Assembly (NCBI GenBank): GCA_039000515.1
Contig: JBCFYV010000012.1
Span: 2,944,005-3,008,004 of the forward strand
Direction: 5' to 3'
Source of the DNA: Timema cristinae
Lineage: Eukaryota > Arthropoda > Insecta > Phasmatodea > Timematidae
Length of the DNA stretch: 64,000 bases
Shown here: positions 54,119 through 64,000 of the stretch, in pieces
How positions within the stretch are numbered: the first letter of the stretch is position 1
Layout: the number at the start of each line of letters is the position of its first letter
The notes under the pieces: generated by a model
What the model saw: the letters and a program-made list of their open reading frames with translations, nothing else
What the model was told of the DNA's origin: nothing
The model's database searches: none
Made by a program: the position numbers and the translations under genes

Positions 54119-54795
54119 TACTAATAAAAGACTATTAATTTAAGTACGACTTTAATCCCTACGTTTTATTTTAAGTCGTAGTATTTTTCTTATGAATTAT
54201 GCGCTATACGTTATACATTATTTACTAATAGTTGTGCATTACGCAAGAATATAAGCCCAGCCTTACAGGCAGTGACAAAACGTAAATTGAAAGGCACTAG
54301 GTTAGAACATACCTATAACGGCCACCATCATTCGGTACACGACTGTACCGATTTTCCCACACATGGCACCGTATTCAGAGCTCCTGGCCCACTCTTGTTC
54401 GGTCGACAGCCGGAGGAACAAGCGTTTCCTCAAGGTCAAACATTGCCATAATATGTCCCATCGTGGGTTACCCTGAACATTAATCGGACACTATCAGGGT
54501 CGGATTGAGAGGGGAAGGAGAGGGGGGTCACCGGGTCCATGACCCCAGACCCCCCACTTGAAAGGGCCCCTAGAAAACCAAGCACATTTATTTACTACAA
54601 TTATTTTAAATACTAGAAATGATATATTTTATAAAATAGTTCTTAAAAAGTGCAACAAAGAGCTAAGCATTTTGTCTCTCATCTATTTCATTCCAGTGAA
54701 CATAGCAGAACCCTGCTTCACTCCCAGGGAGTCGAATTGGAATCAGTACCTAAATATTTAATTCTTAAGAGGGTTAGAAAAATGCCAATGAAATT
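54119..54795. other. Spacer
   Basis: No gene is recognised. A G/C-rich patch at about 54497-54580 beginning cagggtcggattgagagg resembles a hAT MITE end, unpaired. Confidence 0.35.
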
Positions 54796-54902
54796 TAGGG
54801 CCACATTCATTGTCAGCTAGAATAGATTACATTGTGATCCAGAGAGATGCCATCTTGTATAGTATAGCGCCGCACTCTATCTGACAATGAACCTGGCCCC
54901 TA
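54796..54902. mobile_element. Short TA-type MITE
   Basis: The left end tagggccacattcattgtca and the right end, inverted taggggccaggttcattgtc, form imperfect TIRs around about 107 bp. The ends include TA. Confidence 0.68.
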
Positions 54903-55784
54903 GTAGCTATCACAACATAATTATAATTCTTAACGAGTGATTGGTATCACTGTGTGTAGTATTTTATAATTTTATTATTTAAGCTGAAATCTTAATAAGG
55001 TGTATTTAGCTTGAGTGACAGCAAATATGTCTAAGTGGGGAGAACTTTGAGAAATGAGAACTACCCCAGTTGTACAAGCAGTCTAATATTATAAATATAA
55101 AACAAAATACTAAAGGTTTTGTTCCTATAAGTTAAAACTGTTAGTGTGGTTGTTGATTAGTCAGCTTACACTGACATGAAAACCAACGGGGGTGAGGGGA
55201 GTTGAGGGGTGTCACAGATTGCACACACCTTTAACAAATTTAAACAGACTTCAGACCATTGAATATAATATTAACCTTATAATGAATGCTATAATATTAT
55301 TGATAATATTACAATAGTAGGTCTACAATCAATACAGAGATTGGCCTGGACCGGTGGCGACGGAGATTTGAAAAAAGAAAATATTTTAGCTTATCTCAAT
55401 CTCGGTTGTAAATATTATTTTCAGAGTTTTAGTTTTCTGTTTGGGAACCATTTGTAATAACTTTATTGACAATACTTTGTTCTAAGATTCATAATGATTT
55501 ATTCATAAAACTTCAATCAATGTGTTAAAGTTGTTTTTATAAAATGAAAATCTTAAAAAATTTCTTCAACCATGCTTAATTTAGAACAAAAATTTGCTAA
55601 TCACGAGCATGAAAAAGGTTTTACAAAAATATGTTAAAACAGTTCAAAACTCGTTTGTACACCCTTAAAATACAGTTACATTTTAATTAGGAAAAACATT
55701 TTAGAAAATATAGACGTATTTTTTTGTTGCTAACATTAAACAATCTCACATTATTATGTATATATAGTACTCAACCAGAAGTCC
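54903..55784. other. Spacer
   Basis: AT-rich. No gene or repeat is recognised. Confidence 0.4.
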
Positions 55785-55960
55785 GATACCTTAGTTTAGT
55801 CGATAACTTGTCTGCCTACTGTTTTAAGGGTCCCGGGCTGGATTCCCGACATAGCTGAAAAATTTATTATTGGTGAAATTCAGGTTTATCATTTCACAGA
55901 GGTAAATTAACGGCCGGTGACTGGATGTCGTGTCTGTCCTAGCTATGAAGCCTAGGCAGC
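55785..55960 (+). mobile_element. SINE family D, 5' part
   Basis: A tRNA-like head (ccgataccttagtttagtcg; B box cgggctggattccc near 55832) and body (ggtgactggatgtcgtgtct). The 3' end is lost or very diverged. Confidence 0.62.
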
Positions 55961-56329
55961 ACTGAAAAGGCGTAAGGGAGGTTAGGAGTGAGGTCATTTC
56001 CCGTTGCTTCCTTCACTGGGCCACAAGTTTCTATCACACATCAGACTGCCAAGACCACCGAAATGCATACACCAATCAGTGGCGTATTCTGAGAAAAACT
56101 AATAGGTATACTGTATTATAAAAGTTGCAACGGAGATTTGGGGGCCGAGGACCCTCAACCACTGTTGTCCAAGAACGTCAAGGGATTATTTCAAGGGATA
56201 TATTTGAAGATATGTCCATATAAACAGTGGTTCTCGAACATTTATTATTTCCCTTTAACTGTATGCTATCTTAGGAAATGTTGAGCCCCCCTTCCCCCTC
56301 CCATATTCTCTCTTCTTTTATTTATCAAT

Positions 56330-56660
56330 GACGAGGATTACAATCCACTCAAAATGTAATAAAAAGTTACTCAATGGTGTCAGCCCTCATTCAGGCTATA
56401 CCTACCGAGTGGCTACCAAACTGTTTAGCGAATTAGTGCCAACTCTTGCGGATAGAGGGTGTCATGTGGTCAGCACTACGATGACTCCAGCCATCAAGCT
56501 CGGTTTTCTATACCGGAGCCACTACTACTTTATTCGAGTAGCTCCTTATTTATCCACTCTAGGCTGAATCTAGCCCGTTCCAGACCCACTGCTTCCCAGA
56601 TAATCTGGACGCGCTGGGAATCAAACCCGGGACCTCTGGGTTTGTAGCCAGACCACATAG
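56330..56660 (-). mobile_element. SINE family C inside right composite
   Basis: The inverted counterpart of 8695-9045: 'gagggtgtcatgtggtcagc' and the inverted B box gggaatcaaacccg near 56617. Confidence 0.6.
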
Positions 56661-57128
56661 GCGGTTCTCAAATTGTAATACTATCTACATGGTTAGAAAT
56701 TTAAGTAAATATTAATGTCGGGGCTAAGAGTGGTATGGGCACATTTCTGAATGCATGAGAGACAGATCCTATTCAATTAGTCTAGCGCAATTAAAAGCAC
56801 ACAGTTAGCAATACTCAAAGCAAACAATCATTATAAGAGTAAAATGGAGTGATACATCGATCAAGCGTCCATCAGATCTTGGATGAGAGGGAATCAGGTG
56901 GATTGTCCAACTCACGTTGCAATTAAAACTATTTTATAAAGCCTAACTTATCTCACACAATGCTGCTTGGAAATAAACGAGTCTCCCAACCTGAGAATTT
57001 ATGCTCCGGAAGCTAATTAGATGCGTAAACTCTGACTAACATAGGGGAAATAATCTCGGACTATTAATACTCTATCGCTACGTCATTGGTTTATTGATAA
57101 GATATTTACACATATCTTTAACTATAAG

Positions 57129-57553
57129 CAGTGGTGAACCCAAGGGGGAGAGGGGCAAACAGGGTATTTGACCCCCCCTCTTTCCTCAACATCACAAATA
57201 TTGTTAATATAAATTTAAATAATATGAAGTATAACTAAAATATTTAGCATTGAAGATGTGTCGAATGTATATGCTACATTTTAAGACCAGGCTTCAGGCT
57301 TAAGTCTTATATTCAAAATATTTATCGTTACATAAATAATAGCTTCGATACCATTTGTATTATTTAAATTACTTAATTACTATAAAACTACTCCAAATGA
57401 TTTATAAAAGCATTCCATATTTATAAATTTTCTCGGCCTTTAGGGCTTAGGAGGCTGTGCAACCACAAACCCGCTCTCTCCATCAAAATGTTATTCTTGC
57501 TACAGCCTTTATTGAATGTCTCCCCCCAAAGTAAATGTTTGGGTGCGCCACTG
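57129..57553 (-). mobile_element. hAT-like MITE nested in right composite
   Basis: The inverted counterpart of 7807-8234: starts CAGTGGTGAACCCAAGG and ends with the inverse of CAGTGGCGCACCCAAAC. Confidence 0.65.
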
Positions 57554-57715
57554 ATTAAGTAAATTATAAGAAAATATATTTTATTTTACCTTTCCCTTTT
57601 TTCAATTGTGGGGACAATGCTTAGCTTGATTCACATGAACAGCAAGACCTGGGGTGTAAAAATTGAACTCATTGGCCAATTACTTATGGGAGAGAGGAAA
57701 GGAATGTTTTGCAAT

Positions 57716-58547
57716 CAGTGGCGGCTCGTAGCTAAAATTATTGGGGGTGCTGCTCCAGAAAATGTTTAGCCTTTGTTATAAAATTGTGTAAAAGGAAAAA
57801 AAAAATGTATAAAAAGAAAATTTATTCAGGAACTTGATAAAATCTTAACAAAAAAACTTGTTTTAATTACTTTAACTTAAATTGTTACAGTGCCATCTTG
57901 ATCTATTCATTTAAAATCGAAATCCATTCTTCTTGTTTTAATTTGCGCAAAAAGTTCAATAATTTTCTCCTTGATCTCTGGATGACAATTGAGGAATTTT
58001 TTCTCCATCGAAAGTACTGAAAGCGCATTTAGTCTTTCTGTTAAATAAAAGAACCGAAAAAAAAAATGAATCAAATAGAATAGCTGGAAGCAGAATAATA
58101 ATCTAATTCTACACTCTTCTACACTTTATCACATTCAAGAATATGGTACATGGTTTTTAAGCACACGTTGAGTAAAAAAACCTTCCTTCCACCATCACTC
58201 CAGAGCCAGCACTGCGAGAGCAACAGTGCTCTCTCTACCTGGCAGTCCCGCCTTCTTCCCTACCCCCCTCCTATGTGTGCATGCGCACAACAGTCAAACA
58301 CCACTTCGCTGGCACTGTGAAGCACACAGTTCCATACAAAGATATTTGTATCTTTTTCATAAGCTGGGGGATGGCTACTGAAGTACTGACACTAAGTTTA
58401 AGGAATATATATATATATAATATTGTACTACAAATATAAAGAAAGAAGTAAAGAAAAAATTACTCACTATATTAAACGTTATCAATAATATCAAGTGGAA
58501 ATAGGGGGTTCTGCAGTTCCGCAGTGCCTATACCCGACCCGCCACTG
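57716..58547 (-). mobile_element. Internal-deletion hAT derivative
   Basis: Perfect 9-bp ends CAGTGGCGG/CCGCCACTG with flanking octamers tttgcaat and tctgcaat (7 of 8 identical). Its right part (about 58120-58547) is the reverse complement of the 5' region of the element starting at 62619. Its left part carries the C-terminal codons of the transposase on the - strand (57907-58034). It is therefore a 5' end joined to a 3' end of the same family, inserted in the composite. Confidence 0.85.
57907..58034 (-). pseudogene. hAT transposase C-terminal fragment
   Basis: On the - strand the frame reads RLNALSVLSMEKKFL, then EKIIELFAQ and RRMDFDFK before a stop, the usual C-terminus of ZMYM1-like hAT transposases. 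It follows directly after an acceptor-like tttatttaacag, the same sequence that precedes the first coding block of the 62619 element (63110-63121). Confidence 0.75.
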
Positions 58548-58872
58548 TCTGCAATCCCCTAGACATTGGGCAAGGTCATTAGAGCCTCCCTAGCTTGCCT
58601 TGCGTTTTTCAAGTAGCAAGCCCTGGGTTTCCTGTTGTGTTAAGTAGAGCCTTTTAGAATAAGAATTACTTAAAACACAGTATTCTTGGAATATGAACCA
58701 ATATTAGTTTTAAAATTAATAATTCATTTCATGTATATTTATTAACAATTTAAACATTAGTGTTTACACAGTTAGAAATGACAGCATTGAATTAAACATA
58801 AAACTAGTGCATATCATTTTGGGTATGCGGCGCAGGACTAGCATACCCGGAGAATACGCCGCTGATACCAAT

Positions 58873-59713
58873 CACCCTACAAGCGACCCTTTTACTTTAT
58901 TCATCACAGGGACTGGATGCATATTAAATGTTATTTCTAGTATCATTCATACCACTGCCACTTTCATATTTGTCAGAGCCATAAGTGAGACTGAGACAGT
59001 CACTGAAAGTAACAACTTGCTCTAGCTCATACCAGAAGATACGGTGCATTGTTAACACTATATCTGATCAGGTAGTACAAGTACATATAAAAAATTATAT
59101 CATCAGATCAGATTTGATGGACGGATACAAGAAAGTAGATTTAGTAGATTTTCTGTCAGATTTAAGGATCTTTCTATAAAAAATTGGAATATACCTCTCA
59201 ACTTAATAATACTCATAATATAATAACATGTTATCAATGTTGGCAGGAAAAAAATACCAAAATTTTAAAGTTATGAATTCTAGTGGTGGCTTGTAGTGGG
59301 CCAAAAAATGTCATTTTACGTACCAGTACGTTTCATATATTTAAACTAAAATCACGAAACTACAAATAAATTAACTTTCAGGTGTATTATTTTGTAACGA
59401 AACACAAACTTTTCAACCAAAACAAGTAAACTCACCAGTAAAGTCCGCACAATTGAAAAGAACAGGATTACCGTCAACACCGAACCGGCTATGCTCATCA
59501 GACTCCAAGCTGCATCTGCGCGGAACATCATGGGTTTTAATGCAGGGGTTCCCAAAGTGCGATCTACAAGCTTGTTGTGCGCAGTGTAGGTTTTACATTT
59601 TAAAACACTTAAAACTAAGTAAAAAGTTTCAGTTTAGTTGTTCTCTATTTGAAAGAAGCCTAGTTATATATTTTTTTCTAAATTCACATTGGACTCAGCG
59701 TGCATCGCAAATG
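58873..59713. other. Spacer with possible orphan exon
   Basis: Mostly unique. 59440-59530 is less AT-rich and could hold a - strand exon ending in a good donor (actttactg|gtgagt). A 'caggggttcccaaagtgcg' phrase at 59544 resembles an hAT terminus. Confidence 0.35.
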
Positions 59714-59717
59714 TTAA

Positions 59718-60090
59718 GGTGGGGCGGAAGGGGACGTAAGGAAAAAACAGTGTTTTTGTAGTTTTTATGGCAAAACATTTTTTTTGCCAAAATAAATAAA
59801 ATATTGCTCCAGTAAAACATAGAATTTAATTTTCTTCTCATGGTGACCTAAACATTTCTCGAATATCTGTCCAGGGTGTTCTGGAAATTAATGATAACTT
59901 TTCTTCTTCATTTAAAAAGTTTGTTGGATAACAGACAGACAGATATTTAGGAACTTTTGATACTATCCTGTGAAGAAAATTAAACTCTATGTTTGTACTG
60001 GAGCAATATTGTATTTATTCTGGCCAAAGATCTGTTGTCATAAAAACTGTAAAAAATACTGGCTTTTCTCATGTACCTTTGTATCCCACC
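59718..60090. mobile_element. TTAA-flanked MITE, copy 3
   Basis: Bounded by TTAA at 59714-59717 and 60091-60094. Outermost bases GGTGGG and CCCACC form the TIR start. The inner ends share 'cagtgtttttgtagttttt' and 'attgctccagtaaaacat' with copies at 20396 and 39248. Confidence 0.85.
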
Positions 60091-60169
60091 TTAAGTTGAA
60101 GTAATTTATTCATCAATCTCACTTAAAGCAATTGCATTAAACTTATTCTTAAATACATTGTCATTGAAA

Positions 60170-60590
60170 TTGTCTAATTATGATATGGTCTAGCACTAAT
60201 AGAGGTAGGTAAGTTGAATGAATTAGAAATACTACAGAAAAGAGCTATTAAAGCTTTATTCAAGCTACTACTTCTTACTACCTCTAAACAGGTATCATTT
60301 CTAACAAATATACCATCTTTAGGACTGTGTGCGGACCTAAATTCTGCTATAGTAGAATACAAAATTATTTCTAATACTAGGCTACATTCAGTAACATATC
60401 CTTTAGATCAACCATGAACAGGCATGGCATCAGGAATTCATAAAAGTTGGATTTGGCATACATCGATTCTAAGATGTATGGCTACAATAGCTTCAAATAT
60501 TAAGCTTTGAAAAAATACAATAGCTTTGCCAGTGTACTCAATCAAGAACCTCTTGAACTTCAAAAAACAGTTAGTAATATACTGATCTAA
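60170..60590 (+). pseudogene. LINE ORF2 C-terminal fragment
   Basis: A frame at about 60205-60417 encodes NELEILQKRAIKALFKLLLL and IPSLGLCADLNSAIVEYKI, the region after the RT domain in jockey/CR1-like non-LTR elements. A further block in another frame (YNSFASVLNQEPLELQKTVS, near 60520-60585) matches the usual protein end. It is truncated and frameshifted, on the opposite strand to the LINE at 52745. Confidence 0.65.
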
Positions 60591-62618
60591 ATTGCATTTG
60601 TATCATACTTGTTGTTTTATCTCAATTTATTATTATAACTAGGCCTCCTATTCTTTAGATCTCTATCAATTTTATCACAACTAGTATGAACCATATTATC
60701 TTATAATGACTATACACCAAGACACCGCTTGGTATTTTTATTTATAAATCGCATATCTTATCATGTACGAATGTTACATGATTTTCCTTATTTAACATTT
60801 TCGTCTATATTCTGCCATTTGTATTTGGTTTTGTTTAGTTATAGTTTTTGTTTGTATCCTGATAATTGTATTGTATTTTGTATGTATAGATTTTGTCTAT
60901 ATCATACCAATTATGTTTTTTTATCTGTATAGTTTCTACAAACGAGTGATAAAGCTTATTAAAACAGTGTTCTAAAAAAATTGTCATGCAAGGCACTGAT
61001 CTTTTATGTAGAAAGGACCTACCTTGTGAACTAATCAAACCAGTCCCTTCATTTTGGTTTGATTGTATAACATTATCAATCAAAGCTCTCAACATATTCA
61101 ATTATGAAATATAAATATTGACAAAATAATTATACACACAGATATGATTTATTCTGCAAAATGGTTGTATTCATTCATGATAATTCTATTTGATGACACT
61201 AACAATATGAATTATGAGAAATTGACATGTGTTAATCTAATGTTTTCTCCTGGAAACAGAGAGAATAAATACTCTTATTACTCTTAAACTAATCTTGAAT
61301 AGCCATTTCCTCTTCACCGGACGTAACAAATATTTCTCTTTGGCCTTAACGTCATTTTAACTACACCTGCATGGACTTATTACTAATACTGTATGTTATT
61401 AGTATAAGCCAGTAATAATTTTTAAAATTAAACATATACCTAGTAGTGACCCAAAATGTCATCAGATTGAAATATTAGATGGAATGGGTTGATCTACAGT
61501 AGCTGAATTAATAATTTTAAGTAGGGGGTGATTAGTGCGTACAGGTTTGTTCATTAGTTTTTAGAACGTAAAGGACCTATATGAATATGAGTAATTTTAT
61601 TAATTGAAATTATTACTAAAAATAGATATAACACTAATACTATTTTGACTAAGTTATTAGTGGTAAACAGCGGGGGTTGGGTAGGGTTAAGGGTTCCCAG
61701 TTTTCTGGCGATGACATGGTCAACGATGGTCACAGGGTCTTTGGTCCCTAAATTTCCCACTGCGCACGTAAATGCATAGCTACACTCAAAGGACACAGCC
61801 ACTGTGGGCTAGAGAAGCCTTGCAAAAGGTGTATGTTCCCCAGACAAGTGGATGCTGGACCCTGACATGACAGATGTGTTTCTACCTTGACAGGTTTCTG
61901 ACTTATGAAAGGTGTAAACCAAGTGTTGTATGGTGCCCTTAATTTACAGACCTCAAAATAATAAAACAAAAAAGAAAGACCTACGGATATCCGCCTCACC
62001 AGCCCCATAGAGCTCTCGAGGTGGTCCTGCTATCGGTAGACATAAAAGGCAACGAAAAGATGTCTGCGTTCACTTAAGGCAGGATTTGGCTTGTGGTGTG
62101 AGGCGGTAAAGTTAAACAAAACTTACCTCATAGCCCATGTTGGGCCTTCAGACCATAAGTCAAATACACATTTTTCATATATTCAGAACACGAAGGGAAC
62201 TAGGGATACTCCATGCGCTGCCCCTGTACCAGCGTTACGAAGTCTCAGAAGTATTCGGGAGTGGTACCCTGCAATTCCACAAACATCTTCTATATTCATT
62301 AATGTGATGTGTGTACGTTTATGAAAGAGAGTTGGAGGATTTATTATAACAGCCGATATCCCAGCCATTTATATACAAATTGGTTTCGAAAAAAGCAATT
62401 TAATTTTCGTAATAATAATGGAAAACTAATATATATTGATAGGCCCTGAAGTTTGAACTTTTGAGGATAAAAAATGATTCATTACGGGAGGTTATTTCTT
62501 ATATTTAAAATAAATTACATTTTCTGTCAGCGGGTTTTATAGTAAAAATTATCTTAATATTACTATAACAATTTATACTTATAAATTGTATATCTATCAA
62601 GTAAGGGGGGAGTAGGAC
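60591..62618. other. Spacer
   Basis: AT-rich; no gene or repeat is recognised. Short frames at 60729-62368 on both strands lack domains. Confidence 0.4.
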
Positions 62619-64000
62619 CAGTGGCGGCTCATGTATAGGCACTGCGGAACTACAGCACCCCCTATTTCCACTTGATATTATCAATAATATTTAATATAAT
62701 GAGTAATTTTTCTTTAATTCCTTATTTATTTTTGTAGTACAATATATATTACTTAAGCTTAATGTCAGTACTTCAGTAGCCATCCCCCAGTTTATGAAAA
62801 TATATGAAAATCTTTCTATGGAACTGTGTGCTTCACAGTGCCAGCGACTTGGTGTTTGACCATTGTGCGCATGCGACCATAGGAGGGGTGGGGAGGAAGG
62901 CGGGACTGCCAGATAGAGATAGCACTGTTGCTTTTTCAGTGCCGGCTCTGGCGTAATGGTGGAAGGAAGTATGTTTCTACTCAGCGTGTGTTGTGCTTAA
63001 AAACCGTGTACCATATTCTTGAATGTGATAAAGTGTATAAGAGTATAGAATTATATTATTATTATTCTGCCCCCAGCTATTCTATTTGATTAATTTTTTT
63101 CTGTTCTTTTATTTAACAGAAAACTTTAACCTTGGCCTTGCATCACCAAGAAATAAGTTCTGTAACTGTAAGTGAACTTCAACAGCTTGAGTTTTCATGG
63201 CTATCTCTCCGTGAGAAAGTTACAGTTAAGAAAAGAGGTTGTTCAACACCTGATATTCTAATATCTCAGGCAGGCAAAAGCAACAACAAGAAATATATTC
63301 GTAGCTTTAATTCTGAATGGTACCAACGGAAAAGTTGGCTTTACGGCTGTGAAGTAAAAATGGCACTGTTTTGCTCCCCGGGTTTGTTTTTTGGAGGTGA
63401 CGTACTGTGGACAAAAGATGGTTTTAAAAATATAAACAAAATTAAAGAAAAAACTTAAAACCATGAAAAGTCAAAGAAGCACGTTTATAATGTTGTTTCA
63501 CTGTAACTTTAATAACCGTAATTATTAAGGAGAAACTTAGTGAGGCATACAGACTTTCAATCAATGAGCATAATATAAAAGTTAAAAAGAACCGTGAAAT
63601 TTTGTGCAAAATAATAGACTGCATTTAATTTTGTGGAAACTTTGAAACTCCCTTACATGGATATGATGAAAAAGACGATTCAGTAAATCCAAGGGTATTT
63701 AGAGGATTAGTAAATTTGGCATCTAAATTAGATTCAGATTTGAAGAATCACATAGAAACCAGTGCAGTCTTCAAAGGTGTTTCTAAGACCATTCAGAATG
63801 AGATACTTGACTGCCTGCTATAACTATACCATGAGGAAATAAGGACGGACATTATAAAAGCTTCCTTTGTAACTGTCATGGCTGATGACACAACAGATTT
63901 TACGGAATACACTCAAATGGTCCTTGTTCTACGGTACGTATTGAATGGAGAAATGTTTTTAGTGATTCTTTATTCCAGAAAATCAAACTCCAGATGACAT
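62619..64000 (+). mobile_element. hAT element with ZMYM1-like transposase, 5' part
   Basis: It begins CAGTGGCGGCTCATG, the same terminus as the derivative at 57716-58547. A roughly 500-base leader shares the derivative's sequence. An acceptor-like tttatttaacag ends at 63121 and the transposase remnant follows. The element continues past the window end, so its 3' terminus and target duplication cannot be seen. Confidence 0.82.
63122..64000 (+). pseudogene. hAT (ZMYM1/TTF-type) transposase, broken
   Basis: The first block (63132-63458) encodes a BED/TTF-type N-terminal part: CEVKMALFCSPGLFFGG with WLYG before it, matching the TTF zinc-finger region (one Cys position appears changed to Gly). 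A stop at 63456-63458 follows. After a frame change near 63545 the hAT core continues (NPRVFRGLVNLASKLDSDLK, VFKGVSKTIQNEILDCLL, VMADDTTDFTEYTQM, which carries the expected catalytic Asp). That stretch contains at least two in-frame stops. Truncated by the window edge. Confidence 0.85.

Larger units (their letters stand above)
56077..58864 (-). mobile_element. Composite hAT-type element, right copy (inverted)
   Basis: It starts CAGTGGCGTATTCTGAG and ends with the inverse of CAGCGGCGTATTCTCC. The flanking octamers acaccaat (56069-56076) and ataccaat (58865-58872) match at 7 of 8 positions: an hAT-type target duplication. Its interior is the reverse complement of 6521-9285, minus that copy's SINE A and the 7312-7757 segment, plus an extra hAT derivative at 57716-58547. 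No transposase of its own is visible. Confidence 0.85.

Overview
This window looks like nuclear DNA of an arthropod, most probably an insect. Three things suggest it: a multi-domain chitin-binding (CBM14/peritrophin-A) mucin gene with introns, a BEL/Pao LTR retrotransposon, and a short interstitial (CCTAA)5 block, the insect-type telomere motif. The background is AT-rich and packed with tRNA-derived SINEs, hAT-type elements, MITEs, a Helitron and decayed LINEs. I cannot name the order or species from sequence alone.

Layout. 1-12.6 kb is repeat-rich: several SINE families (called A-D here), a TIR element, a 33-copy 45-bp satellite sitting inside a split SINE, and a 2.8-kb composite hAT element (6521-9285). 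12.6-23.4 kb holds the 3' part of a secreted chitin-binding mucin gene on the + strand. Its three exons (12627-17168, 18742-20189, 23124-23408) have matching splice phases and encode about 2,090 residues with eight CBM14 domains separated by Gln/Asn-, Ser/Thr- and Thr-rich linkers. Its stop codon lies in the first unit of a 19-copy 58-bp array. 24.5-29.4 kb is AT-rich spacer with a Helitron and a small MITE. 29,461-36,682 is a complete BEL/Pao element on the - strand, with 298-bp LTRs that look identical, a 5-bp target duplication, and gag-protease-RT and RNaseH-integrase frames that overlap at an ATGA.

37-41 kb is spacer with a 245-bp palindrome and a TTAA MITE. 41.7-49.9 kb holds a second host gene on the + strand, which I infer by matching splice sites and phases: four exons (41659-41852, 46210-46493, 47267-47540, 49532-49915) encoding at least 377 residues of an unrecognised single-pass, probably type II, membrane protein. 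Its last intron carries a 17-copy minisatellite in which every unit contains a strong splice-donor sequence. 50-64 kb is again mobile-element territory: LINE fragments, SINEs, the inverted partner (56077-58864) of the 6.5-9.3 kb hAT composite, an internal-deletion hAT derivative nested in it, a third TTAA MITE, and the 5' part of a related hAT element with a broken ZMYM1-like transposase running off the window end.

The two host genes are on the same strand but show no evident functional link. The mucin should act extracellularly on chitin (cuticle, peritrophic or other apical matrix). The second protein should be membrane-anchored. Neither 5' end was found, so promoters and first exons lie outside the recognised features.
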